Assembly (NCBI GenBank): GCA_000497835.1
Contig: KI547165.1
Span: forward strand, 504,670 to 538,382
Reading direction: 5' to 3'
Length of the DNA stretch: 33,713 bases
DNA from: a gamma proteobacterium L18
GTDB taxonomy: Bacteria > Pseudomonadota > Gammaproteobacteria > Pseudomonadales > Pseudomonadaceae
Shown here: positions 16,581 to 26,800 of the stretch, in pieces
How the letters are laid out: each line of letters opens with the position of its first letter
Numbering within the stretch: the first letter of the stretch is position 1
The notes under the pieces: generated by a model
The model's database searches: none
What the model was told of the DNA's origin: nothing
What the model saw: only the letters and a program-made list of their open reading frames with translations
Program-made: the position numbers and the translations under genes

Positions 16581-17469
16581 CTGGGAGCAGGCTTCTGGCC
16601 AGGTGCAACCACGCCTGCGCCGCGAACGACAACTGCCCATGCCGCCGCCACGCCAGCACCAGCTTCCAGATCAACGCCGGCGAGCGCACTTCGACAATCG
16701 TGAACTGCTCCGCCCGCAAGGTCTGGCAATACATCTGCGGCAACAACGCCACCCCCACGCCCAGCCCCACCAGCGACGCGATAAAATCCCACTGCCCACT
16801 ACGCCCACTGATCCGCGGCACAAAACCGGCCTCGGCACAGGCGTCAGTCACCAGGTCATTCAACGCAAAAGCATCGCCATAGAAAATGAAATCGCAGTCC
16901 GCCAGCTCCCGCAACTCCACGAAGTTCCGGCCTTGCCAAGGCGACTGCGCTGGCGCCAGCAAACACAGCGGCGACTCAAACAGCGGCAGCGAATCAAACT
17001 CCGACCAGATATCCGCCACCCGCGGAAAATCCAGCAACGTCCCCAATTCCAGCCCGCCGTCACGCAGATCAGCAACCGTCGCATTACTGCCAATCTCGAA
17101 CAGCTTCAGCTCAACCTTGGGATGATTGGCGTGATACGCCGCCAGCACCGGCGCCAACACCGTATGGGTAAACGGCGACAAGCCCATGCGCAACACCCCG
17201 CGCTCCACCTGCTGCAGGTCGCGCACCTCGACCTTCATGGTGTCATGCAGCGCAATGATCTCCCGGGCACGCTGCAGTACCACCATCCCTGCATCCGTCA
17301 CCTGGAACCGCTTGCCATCGCGAGCCAGCAAGGCCACGCCAAAGCTCTGCTCCAACTGCTGCACCATCTTGCTCACCGTCGGCTGCGTTACGTGCAGGCG
17401 CGTGGCCGCGCGGGTGAAGCTTTGCTGATCGACCACTTCCACGTAATAGCGCAGCGCGCGGATATCCAT
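16537..17469 (-). CDS. LysR-family regulator, CidR-like
   Basis: 310 residues from ATG 17469 (GGAA eight to nine bases upstream), preferred over ATG 17481. The HTH MDIRALRYYVEVVDQQSFTR and VTQPTVSKMVQQLEQSFGVA is clear, followed by an effector domain with VLRMGLSPFTHTVLAPVLAA and LVGLGVGVALLPQ. It diverges from a CidA/LrgB pair, as CidR does from cid genes in other bacteria, so it likely controls them. The last 14 residues (VGPGEARETGGAS region) are read from a REPIN arm and loop, so the native stop has been displaced. Confidence 0.88.
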   Translation of the reverse strand: MDIRALRYYVEVVDQQSFTRAATRLHVTQPTVSKMVQQLEQSFGVALLARDGKRFQVTDAGMVVLQRAREIIALHDTMKVEVRDLQQVERGVLRMGLSPFTHTVLAPVLAAYHANHPKVELKLFEIGSNATVADLRDGGLELGTLLDFPRVADIWSEFDSLPLFESPLCLLAPAQSPWQGRNFVELRELADCDFIFYGDAFALNDLVTDACAEAGFVPRISGRSGQWDFIASLVGLGVGVALLPQMYCQTLRAEQFTIVEVRSPALIWKLVLAWRRHGQLSFAAQAWLHLARSLLPAVGPGEARETGGAS

Positions 17470-17581
17470 GATGCATTCCAAATTGGCATGATTTTGATGA
17501 AGCTAATTCATTATATCTTTCAAGGTCAACTGGCTAGCATGGCGGCACTTTCACTGGATTCACTGCACCACGGAACGCCCC

Positions 17582-18040
17582 ATGTCGACCCCTTCAAACA
17601 CACCCAATGCCGCGCTGCGCTGGCTGCAGACTTTTGGCCAAGTGGCCTTGCTGATCCTGATCTGGGCCCTGGCCGACCGCATCGCTACCCTCACGCACCT
17701 GCCCATCTCCGGCGGCATCCTTGGCCTGCTGATCCTGGTGGCCCTGCTGATGAGCGGCGTGGTCAAGCCCACCCTGTTCGAGCAGGGCGGCGAACTGCTG
17801 CTGGCCAACATGCTGTTGTACTTCATCCCGCTGGTGGTCTCGGTGGTGCAATACACCCGCCTGTTTGAAAGCGAAGGCCTGAAGCTGCTGATCGCCATCG
17901 GCGTGGGCTTCACCTCGGTACTGATCACCACCGCGCTCACCGTTGAATGGCTGTGCGCCTGGACGCGCAAACGCGAACTGCAGCGCCTTACCGCGCAACG
18001 CAGCAAACGCCCACTGGCCGCCCAACAGGAGCTGGTGTAA
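17582..18040 (+). CDS. CidA/LrgA-family holin-like membrane protein
   Basis: 152 residues with four hydrophobic segments between residues 15 and 125. LTHLPISGGILGLLILVALL and ANMLLYFIPLVVSVVQY are the PISG and FIP motifs of the CidA/LrgA family. These small holin-like proteins act with LrgB/CidB partners in programmed lysis or in export of small metabolites. The N-terminus is longer than in many homologues. The stop overlaps the LrgB start by one base (TAATG), so the pair is translationally coupled. Control by the divergent LysR is expected. Confidence 0.92.
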   Translation: MSTPSNTPNAALRWLQTFGQVALLILIWALADRIATLTHLPISGGILGLLILVALLMSGVVKPTLFEQGGELLLANMLLYFIPLVVSVVQYTRLFESEGLKLLIAIGVGFTSVLITTALTVEWLCAWTRKRELQRLTAQRSKRPLAAQQELV

Positions 18041-18729
18041 TGCAAGCCTGGCTGATTTCCCTGCTATTCCTGCTGGCCACCGTGGGCCTGTTCTACGCCA
18101 ACCAGGCCGTCTATAAACGCTACAAGCGCGTGTGGCTGATGCCCGCGATCGTCACCTCGTTGCTGCTGATTGCGTTGGTGCAGGTCACCTCCACCCCGTA
18201 CTCGCTGTACTTCCAGGACGCCCACTGGCTGGTATGGCTGCTGGGCCCGGCGACCGTGGCGTTTGCGTTGCCGATCTACCAGAACCGGCGATTGATTCAG
18301 AAGTATTGGCTGGCGCTGTGCGTGGGCAGCGTGGCGGGCATTGTGGTGTCCATCGCTACCACTGAACTGCTGGTCAAGGCGCTGCACATCGACAGCCAGA
18401 TTGCCCGTAGCCTGCTGGCGCGGTCGGTGTCCACGCCGTTTGCGGTGGAGGCTTCGGCGCACCTGGGTGGGACGGCGCAGTTGACGGGGTTGTTTGTGAT
18501 TATCACTGGGCTGTTTGGGATTGTGCTGGGTGAGGTGATTTTGGCGTTGCTGCCGTTGCGGTCGCGGGTGGCCAAAGGGGCACCGTTTGGGGCGGCGGCG
18601 CATGGGTTTGGGCTGAGTATTGCGCGGGCGGTGGGGCCGGAGGAGGGGGCGGTGGCTAGTTTGACGATGATTTTCAGTGGGGTGTTGACGGTGGTGTTGG
18701 CGCCGGGGATTGCGGTGGTTTTGGGGTGA
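18040..18729 (+). CDS. LrgB/CidB-family membrane protein
   Basis: 229 residues, the usual LrgB length, with many membrane segments. LWLLGPATVAFALPIYQNR-like sequence near residue 67 and SVSTPFAVEASAHLGG (about 128-143) followed by the GAAAHGFGLSIARAVG motif identify the family. It pairs with the upstream CidA/LrgA gene. The 3' third is unusual in codon use: the last 16 sense codons end in G (14) or T (2), whereas the 5' part favours C. This is the last clearly core-type gene before the accessory region. Confidence 0.93.
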   Translation: MQAWLISLLFLLATVGLFYANQAVYKRYKRVWLMPAIVTSLLLIALVQVTSTPYSLYFQDAHWLVWLLGPATVAFALPIYQNRRLIQKYWLALCVGSVAGIVVSIATTELLVKALHIDSQIARSLLARSVSTPFAVEASAHLGGTAQLTGLFVIITGLFGIVLGEVILALLPLRSRVAKGAPFGAAAHGFGLSIARAVGPEEGAVASLTMIFSGVLTVVLAPGIAVVLG

Positions 18730-18753
18730 GAGGTGCGGGCATGGAGCCCCAAG

Positions 18754-18790
18754 CCTGATTTGTGGGACTGGGCGAAGCTCGGGAATCAGG
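18754..18790 (+). repeat. Solitary REP copy within a short inverted repeat
   Basis: 18761-18783 resembles the left arm of the 16490 REPIN (TGTGGGACTGGGCGAAGCTC, then GGG) but no partner arm follows. It is flanked by CCTGATT (18754-18760) and AATCAGG (18784-18790). It lies between lrgB and the first accessory gene and may mark the edge of the variable region. Confidence 0.6.
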
Positions 18791-18823
18791 CGACGCGGTG
18801 GCCCAGGCCTTTCGCAAACAGCA

Positions 18824-19501
18824 CTATATTTCGCCATCAGCCCTGTCGAACGAAGCGGGAACCAGATCGTCCCAGAGCATGCTTTCGGCCTCAGGGCTCT
18901 GTAACCACTGAACCATCGCGGTGTGGGTTTCATTCATGGCCTGAGCCCAGCTTCGTAAATTCAGATAGTGGTGATGAATAGTTTTATAACGGTCCTCCAG
19001 AAATTGATCTGCCGCGGCGCAGCCCTCAGTTGACCAAAGATCGAATCGGTCAATGAAGTGATGCACCAGATCATTTCTCAGTGCGACCAGCTCTTTTAGG
19101 GCCGACTTCGTGCTCTCGTACTGCTCGGATGAGATTTTTAGCTCGTGTTGATAGCTAACCCAGATCTCATTGCCTGGATCGATTTCCGCTGGCGGTGGTT
19201 TAACGCCAGAGGTGGGCGAGGTCATGTAGCTTTCGGTCAGCATCCCCATTAGTGTTCCCATCGTCTTCTGACGGACAGCCTGGATCATCCTTTCTCGGAT
19301 AGTAGGCAGTTGGTCCAAAGGGCCACTCAGCGAGCTGTGCGCGACCATGGCTTTCAAGAGCTTTTCGTATTGCTGTAGTTGCAGAAGGCAGCGCCCGAGC
19401 TTGCGCTGCATTCCGTGTTGAAGGTCGGGCAGATTATCTGAAGGTTGCGGAATGTCATCCATGAATAGCGACTCAGGTATTAGCAGCAGGGGTCGAGTCA
19501 T
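18824..19501 (-). CDS. Hypothetical protein with HEPN-like RX4H motif
   Basis: 225 residues, all-helical in appearance and soluble. Residues 138-149 read LVALRNDLVHHF: R142-N-D-x-x-H147, the RX4H signature with polar second residue used by HEPN ribonucleases and HEPN-like helical bundles. A long helix with YEKLLKAMVAHSSL precedes it, and HHHYLNLRSWAQAMNETH follows. No toxin or antitoxin partner is directly adjacent; the nearest gene (19825-20286) points the same way, 323 bases off. Alternative start Met14 has a similar weak ribosome site. RNase activity is only a hypothesis. Confidence 0.7.
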   Translation of the reverse strand: MTRPLLLIPESLFMDDIPQPSDNLPDLQHGMQRKLGRCLLQLQQYEKLLKAMVAHSSLSGPLDQLPTIRERMIQAVRQKTMGTLMGMLTESYMTSPTSGVKPPPAEIDPGNEIWVSYQHELKISSEQYESTKSALKELVALRNDLVHHFIDRFDLWSTEGCAAADQFLEDRYKTIHHHYLNLRSWAQAMNETHTAMVQWLQSPEAESMLWDDLVPASFDRADGEI

Positions 19502-19672
19502 TGTGGATCATCGGGGCTTACTAAGACACTTGAACTGCCTGCTCTGGGTCGACCAAGAGAAGGGGGGCGGCCAGTGGACTCTGAGGCAATCCCAAGCCGA
19601 ATAAGGATTTCGGTGACTCATGGCTGTACAGGGTGCCTGGGATGAACAGCTCGTCCCCAGCGCACCGCTAAA

Positions 19673-19728
19673 TGCAAGCGCCGGCATGTCACCAGATCCG
19701 GTTGCGCTTGCAGCAGCGGCTACGCTGC
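19673..19728. repeat. Two consecutive inverted repeats in a 323-base gap
   Basis: In the gene-free stretch 19502-19824, TGCAAGCGC (19673-19681) pairs with GCGCTTGCA (19704-19712), and immediately after it GCAGCG (19713-19718) pairs with CGCTGC (19723-19728) over GCTA. The second hairpin contains the 12-base REP-like core seen at 9814 and 33567. The rest of the gap shows no convincing gene. Confidence 0.5.
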
Positions 19729-19824
19729 CGGACCTACCTTACTGCAATCAGCGCATCAGTAATTTGCAGATGCCGCTATGGTGTGCCTTCCGATCTAGGC
19801 CTCTAGCAGCTATTTCCTACCTGC

Positions 19825-20286
19825 TCAGGGATGGTCTGACAGGATTGTGGCGAAATCTTCCAGCGCACAATGGAAGTCTTCGAGAGCAAATTCCACAGGC
19901 TGGCTGCCACTGATCCAGCGAGTTTGCGCGCCTACTTCTAGTCCCTCTGAAATGCTCCATCCGAAGCGAATCCAAGAGACGCTGCCTCCTTGGACTACCT
20001 GCTCGGCTACGAGCACCGTACAGCCGAGATCCATGTCATCACTGCAGACAAGAAGCGGTACGAGAGTTGACGATCCGTCTTCGCCGGGCGTGAATCGGCG
20101 TTTTGCCAGCGCCTCTTCCGCATCATTGATTAACCAGATGAGCGAGAGCCCCAGAAGGGAAACCTGTTCATCTGCCAAGTGTTCAGCGAGCCATTTCTCT
20201 ATCCCAATGTCGTCGATAAGCAACCATGCGCATGCGTTGCGTGAGAACTTTGCTTGGTGCCTGGCAGCCTTGATCGTGTGAAGCAT
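19825..20286 (-). CDS. Hypothetical protein of unknown function
   Basis: 153 residues, acidic and soluble. An N-terminal basic stretch MLHTIKAARHQAKFSRNACA is followed by WLLIDDIGIEKWLAEHLADE, a central GEDGSSTLVPLLVCSDDMD segment and a C-terminal VEFALEDFHCALEDFATIL. The size and the pattern of buried tryptophans and acidic loops are reminiscent of small immunity-type proteins, but I recognise no family. The ATG at 20286 has AAGGG nine bases upstream. It sits 323 bases upstream (in its own orientation) of the HEPN-like gene. Confidence 0.65.
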   Translation of the reverse strand: MLHTIKAARHQAKFSRNACAWLLIDDIGIEKWLAEHLADEQVSLLGLSLIWLINDAEEALAKRRFTPGEDGSSTLVPLLVCSDDMDLGCTVLVAEQVVQGGSVSWIRFGWSISEGLEVGAQTRWISGSQPVEFALEDFHCALEDFATILSDHP

Positions 20287-20494
20287 AGAGCGCCCTTAGT
20301 GGAAGTTGAGTGGCCATGCAAACGCGTTTTCGGCGATCCGCGCTGCATTGCGAACAGTAACGCACGGTAACGACCTAGCGTTAGCTCAATGGCAAGTTTT
20401 GCGGCCGTAGCGACAGCCCGCTATGGTTGGCTGGCACAACGTCCAGCAGGGGTGAACACTGTGAGGTGTCCGACAGCATTTCATACTGCGTTTT

Positions 20495-20707
20495 TTGCAG
20501 AAGGAATTTCGCAGCCCTTGGAACGGTAAGATTGTCCGCTGTTGGGTGTATGAGGATGGTCAGCCACCACGCCCCGCGAACATCGCTGATGTAGGGCTGG
20601 AGCGCTACTTTCATGCCGTCGACGCGGAGAGCGGAAAATGTTGCGACTTGCGTAGGAAGATATCGCCCCGGAAGAAGGCTGGAAGAAATGCCCTCGATTT
20701 CAGTTAA
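20495..20707 (+). pseudogene. Probable gene remnant in the 20287-20899 gap
   Basis: This 613-base gap holds one stretch that looks protein-like: a frame from a TTG with no ribosome site, reading NGKIVRCWVYEDGQPPRPAN and YFHAVDAESGKCCDLRRKI before a stop at 20707. There is no ATG, and an in-frame stop lies 11 codons upstream of the TTG. It is best read as the 3' remnant of a lost gene, though a non-standard start is possible. The remainder of the gap up to the helicase promoter shows nothing else. Confidence 0.3.
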
Positions 20708-20792
20708 GCGATACGGCGCACTGATAGCCCATTTTGCTTATTGCTGAATCCTTTCAATGGTTAGCGATCGTCTAGGCGCGACCAAAGGCTCA

Positions 20793-20820
20793 TTACGACT
20801 GTAACTAGAAGCGCTATCAT
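20793..20820 (+). promoter_or_regulatory. Candidate promoter of the giant helicase gene
   Basis: TTACGA (20793-20798) and TATCAT (20815-20820) with a 16-base spacer lie about 80 bases before the start codon. The short palindrome AGAGGG-G-CCCTCT follows in the leader. Confidence 0.35.
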
Positions 20821-20899
20821 ACCGCCATTAGCTCAAGAGGGGCCCTCTGGCCGGCCTATTCCGGCACTCCCTTGGGCACAACGACAAGGAAGGTTGCGC

Positions 20900-23800
20900 A
20901 TGGACGACATCGTTCAGCCCCTCACGCCTCAAGACGAAACCCCATCTAAAGAAGTGAAGATTTTGGCCACCTTAGTGGCGAAGCTGAACCTTGCTGACTT
21001 CCAGAACGCCATTCCTGTGATTCGAGAGCTTCGCATCTCGAACGAGACCGATGACCGTTTCGTCAATGCGACACTGACACTGTCGTCCGAGCCAGAGGTA
21101 TTCAAACCCAAGGTTTGGCGAATCGATGAGATTGCGGCAGACAGCTTCAGAATCATTCCAGGGCTTGATTTGGTGTTGGACGGCCCGTTGCTTAGCCGCC
21201 TGACTGAAGCTGAGTTATCGACTTTTTCTTTCGTGCTCGAGGCTGATGACAAAGAAACAGAGGGCGGCAGGAAGGAGATTGCCCGTTTCGAGCAGGTCGT
21301 AGACCTTCTGCCCCGAAATCAGTGGGGCGGTCTGCGGCATATTCCGGACATGACGGCCGCCTTCGTCCAGCCGAATGATCCGGCAGTCGAGCGTTTGCTG
21401 AAGCAGACTGCAGAGCTGCTTCGTCAAAGTGAGCTATCCTCGTCACTGGACGGATATGAGGGTGGTGCGAAGCGGGCTTGGCAATTGGCATCTGCAATCT
21501 GGAGCGCTGTTGCACGGATGAAGCTCGACTATGCATTGCCGCCCGCAAGCTTTGAACAGTCAGGTCAAAAGGTGCGCAGCCCCAGCCAGATTGCAGATAC
21601 CGGCTTGGCTACCTGTATGGATCTGACCCTGCTGTTCTGCGCCGCCTTGGAGCAAATCGGACTCAACCCGGTAATCGTATTTACCCGTGGACACGCCTTC
21701 GCGGGCCTGTGGATGAAGCCTGAAGAGTTCACCACTTCCCTTGTCGATGATGTGACGGCGGTGCGCAAACGGGTGAAGCTGCGGGAGCTGGTTCTATTCG
21801 AAACTACGCTCAGTACGCAGAATCTCGTCCCAACTTTCTCCTATGCAGTAGAGAGAGGTGAAAAACAGATTGCCGAAGACGCGGATAGCGGATTTGAAAT
21901 GCTGCTCGACATTCGCCGGGCTCGACTGCAGCGGATCAAGCCGCTCGCGAGTGCTGAGGCTCAGATCGCGCGGATTGCTGATGAGATATCGGACGATGCT
22001 CCAGCCCTATTGGTCGAAGACGGGGCGGGTATCCCAGACGAGCGACACGAGGTGGTCGTCGAAGATCTTTCGAAGCTCGACCCAGCCGATCGCCTTGGCC
22101 GTTGGCAGCGTAAGCTCCTGGATCTCTCGCTTCGAAACAACCTCCTGAACTTCAAAACGGGCAGGCGGGCACTGAAGCTTGAGTCCCCAGACCCGGGAGC
22201 GCTTGAGGACGTACTGGCCAGTGGTCAGTCGCTGAAGCTGCTCACCCGTCCAGACCTCATGGATGGTACTGATCCACGGGAGCGCGCTCTCTATGAGCAG
22301 CGTGAACATGAAGATGTTCGTCGCCGACATGCAGAAGATGCCCTTAAGCGTCGGGAGGTGTTCGTCGCGCTGACATCCAATGAGGTGGATGCGCGACTCA
22401 CTGAGCTTTATCGGGGGGCTCGTACAGCATTGCAGGAAGGTGGTTCGAACACACTCTTCCTGGCGATCGGTTTCTTGAGCTGGACGCGTGAAGACAGGGC
22501 AGGGCAGAAGTACAAGGCGCCTCTGGTTCTGGTTCCCGTCACGCTGGAGCGCAAGAGCGCTCGATCCGGGTTCACCATGGTGCTCCACGATGATGAGCCA
22601 CGCTTCAACCCAACGCTGATTGAGATGCTCCGGCAAGACTTCGAGTTGGGATTGGGCTCCCTGGAGCACGAGCTGCCGCGGGACGATTCAGGTCTGGATA
22701 TCGTCGGCATCTGGAATAAAGTTGGTCATGCTATCAAGGACATTCCAGGCTGGGAGCTGAGCGAGGATGTCGTGCTGTCGATGTTCTCTTTTGCCAAGTA
22801 TCTCATGTGGAAGGATTTGGCCGAGAACGCCGAGCACCTGCGGCAGAGCCCAGTGGTTCAGCACCTCCTTGATACACCGCGCGACTCGTTCGTTTCGGGT
22901 ACCCCGTTCCCAGAAGCGCAGTCGCTGGATCGCGATTACGGCCCGACCGATGTTTTCTGTCCGCTTCCTTCTGACTCCTCTCAGCTTGCGGCAGTGATGG
23001 CGGCAGCCAAGGGCAAAGACTTCGTGCTCATCGGACCGCCCGGTACCGGCAAGAGTCAGACGATCTCGAACATGATCGCTCAGTCTATTGCCCAAGGGCG
23101 TCGCGTGCTGTTTGTCTCGGAGAAAATCGCGGCGCTGGATGTTGTGTACCGTCGATTACGTGAGATTGGCCTAGGCGAATTCTGTCTTGAACTCCACTCG
23201 AGCAAGGCTCGAAAGACCGACGTCCTTGCCCAGCTGCAATCTGCCTGGGAAGCCAAGGGGCAAGTGGATTCCGCGGCATGGGAGATCGAGGCGCAGCGCC
23301 TTGCCACTCTGCGCGATAGCCTGAATATCTACGTTGAACGACTGCATCGGCGCCATCGAAACGGTTACACCATCTACGATGCGATTGGCACGGTTACGTC
23401 GGGCGGCGATGAAGCTATTGCGCCTATTGGTTGGGCTTCACCTGACATACACGACCAGAAAGCCATGCTTGAACTGCGTGAGTTGGGTGATCGCCTCGAA
23501 GTGAATGCTCAGGCGGTTGGGTACAGTCAGCTTGCTGGCAATGCTTTGTCCGCTGTAGGCCAGGCGGAGTGGTCACCGCATTGGCAACAACAGTTCGTGC
23601 AGGCTGCTCGAGATGTGCTGCCTGCCGTGCTGGATGTGCAGCGTGCTGCTGATCGATTCGTAGAGCTAGCCGGGCTCCCAGCTACGGATTACACCCCGAC
23701 TGCACTTGAGGGACTGTCAGCCCTTTCCCGGGCACTCCCTGCGGCTGCAGGACAAGATTGGCGATTCGCACTGCGTCCAGATGCTCGTTCGATTTCCCAG

Positions 23801-26800
23801 AGGTTGAGCGATGGTTGTGCGTGGGTTGAACAGCATCGAGAGATTAACGCCAAACTATCCGCCCTCTGGCCCTCGCGAGTTATCGCAGATGCAAAGCAGG
23901 GTATCGAGTTACTACAGCAACGTCGTACTACCTTCGGTGAGCTCAGCCCAGCCTGGCCGGAGAGTGTCACCGATGTGCTTGCTCAGGCGGTGGCACTTTT
24001 TGGTCAAATCGTAGAGCTCAAGCAGCAGCTCAGTGCGACCTATGGCGATACGATTGAGTCGCTCGACATCGATCTGTTGCTGCGTGAGTGGAAGGAAGCT
24101 GAGGAAGCGTTCTGGCCAAAATCCTGGTTCGGAAAGCGTCGTATCGCGGGTCTGTTGGCTGCGTGTCAAACCAATGCCGGCGAAGCCGATCACGGTAAAG
24201 ATCTGGCTACCTGGGCAGAGATCCTCGTCGTGCGCCGCGCTATTGATGAGCTCGAGCCTGGGCACGAGTGCGTTGCCGTTTGGCAAGGTTCAAAGTCTGA
24301 CGCTGAGCAGCTCTCGACGTCGATCAAGCTTCAAGAGGCCGTTCGGCGCCAGCACGCTGACTCGGTCTGGATAGATGAGGGCTTCCAGTTGGTCGAGCAG
24401 GGCCAGCTGGGGGAGGTATTGAAGGAAGAGCTCCGGCGGCTTCGCACGCTGACTCGCCTTGATAGCGAAATGGCCGCGTTGTCCGACCTTGGCTCGAGCA
24501 CTCAACAGCTGTGGTGCGGTCAGGGCACTAACATTGATCACCTTACCGCAGCACTGCGTTTCCAGTCTGAGCGGCGAGATATCGAAGAGCGCGGCCGCCT
24601 CGTTGATGATCACCCGGAGGTAGGAGAGGGCCGTTGTGGATTGTTGCTAAAGAGTGACTTCGATCTGCTGAAGCAACGGGCAGCGGTTGAGCGTGATTTG
24701 GCCGACTTGGCTGAGCTGCGGGAGTTGGTGCCTGTCTGGAGCGAGCTGAAGACCAAGCTGGAGATTGCGCGTCAGGCGGTTAGATTCCAGGGTCAGATAG
24801 CAATTGCTATTGCGAAGCTCGCGCTGAACCCGGAGCAGATTGCGACTTACAAGGCCCCTCTGCAAACACTCTTGGGAGATGGCAACGCGCTGCTGGAGCC
24901 GGAAGGTGCGATCACACTTGCTGGCGCCGCCCTGCGTGAAAAGATCGGGCTGCTGGAGGAGGGTTCATCGTATTTGACTTCGATAGGCCACTTCACCGAA
25001 TCAGGTGCTGATGAGACCGCTCACCTGTCATTGAATGATCTCAGGAAAAACTGCGAGACCGTGGTTTCTTCTGAGGCGAGACTCAAGGCTTGGTGCTCCT
25101 GGAGAAAGGTGCGCGATGAGGCCTTCGCCGTTGGCCTCGCTCCGATCGTTCAGGCCATGGAAAGCGGAGCGATCATCTCTGGGAAAGTCCGTCGTGTCCT
25201 CGAGGTGAATTACGCTCGCTGGTGGCTCAATACCACTGTCGACAACGAGGAGGTCATTCGGACGTTTGTCAGCGTCGAGCATGAGCAACGCATTCGCGAC
25301 TTCCGAGCGCTGGATGACAAGTTTACCGAGCTGACGAAGGACTGGCTCCGGGCGCGGCTGTGCGCCGACCTGCCAAGCCAGGACAGCGTGAGTCGCTCTT
25401 CTGAGTGGGGCCTGCTGCGCCATGAAATGGGCAAGAAGACTAAGCACATTCCATTACGGGAGCTGATGACTCGAGCACCCGAAGCGCTGACGAAGCTGAC
25501 ACCTTGCTTGCTGATGAGCCCGCTTTCGATCGCTCAGTACCTGCCGCCAGCTTCAACACCGTTTGACCTCGTCATATTCGACGAGGCCTCTCAGATCCCA
25601 GTCTGGGATGCGATTGGTGCGATGGCGCGAGGGAAGCAGGTTGTTATGGTGGGCGACCCGAAACAGCTACCGCCGACCTCGTTCTTCGACCGTGCTGAGT
25701 CTACGGCTGATGATGAGGATGTCGAAGCTGATCTCGAGAGCATCCTGGATGAGTGCATCAGCGCGAACCTACCGATGCGAAACCTGAACTGGCACTACCG
25801 TAGCCGCCATGAGAGCTTAATTGCCTTCTCGAACCAGCGTTACTACGGCTCGAAGCTGGTGACCTTCCCATCGCCGTTCACGGCTGACAAGGCTGTGCGA
25901 TTGTGCCCAGTGGCTGGTGTCTACGACAAGGGCGGCTCACGTACCAACCTGATCGAAGCAAGAGCCCTAGTTGCTGACCTTGTCACTCGCCTTCAGTCGC
26001 CAGCCTTCCGTGAGAGCCGTCGTACCGTGGGAGTGGTCACATTCAACGGTGAGCAGCAGAAGCTCATCATGGACATGCTCGATGAGGCATGCCGAAAAGA
26101 TCCGTCGCTCGACTCGTATTTCGCTGAGTCTGAGCTCGAGCCTGTGTTCGTGAAGAACTTGGAAAGTGTCCAGGGCGATGAGCGAGACATCATCTACTTC
26201 TCGACTACCTACGGGAAAGATGCTGCCGGCGCGATGTCGATGAACTTTGGCCCGATGAACCGTCCGGGTGGCGAGCGCCGACTCAATGTTGCAATCACGC
26301 GTGCTCGTCAAGAACTGGTGCTGTTCTCGACCCTGCGCCCAGAGCACATTGACCTTGCTCGGACGCAAGCCGTCGGGGTGCGCGACCTGAAACACTTCCT
26401 CGAGTTTGCCGAGCGCGGGCCACAGGCCTTGGCAGAGGCTAACTTTGGCAGCGTTGGTGGATTCGACAGCCCGTTCGAAGAGGCGGTCGCAGCTGCTTTG
26501 GCCAAGAAGGGCTGGCAGGTTCATACCCAGATTGGTGTCTCTTCCTTCAGAATAGATTTGGGTGTTGTGCACCCTGATGCTCCAGGACGTTTCCTCGCCG
26601 GCGTCGAGTGCGATGGTGCTACCTACCACCGAAGTGCGACCGCGCGTGATCGCGACAAGCTGCGGGAATTTGTATTGCGGGGACTTGGCTGGGAGATCGT
26701 GCGGATCTGGTCGACCGACTGGTGGGTTGATGCCATAGGGACGGCAGAAAAGGTTCATCAGCAATTGACGGTGCTACTCGCTGAATCGAGAGCCAAGCAA

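Noticed and set aside
13761..16640. 959-residue open frame on the minus strand across the kinase-like and ABC genes
   Set aside because: It is antisense to two genes with unmistakable P-loop and ABC motifs; the long opening is a product of GC-rich codon bias and the translation is His/Gln/Arg-rich with no domain.
19620..19913. 97-residue open frame on the plus strand
   Set aside because: It crosses two hairpins and a REP core, lacks a ribosome site, has no recognisable pattern and overlaps the end of the 153-residue gene.
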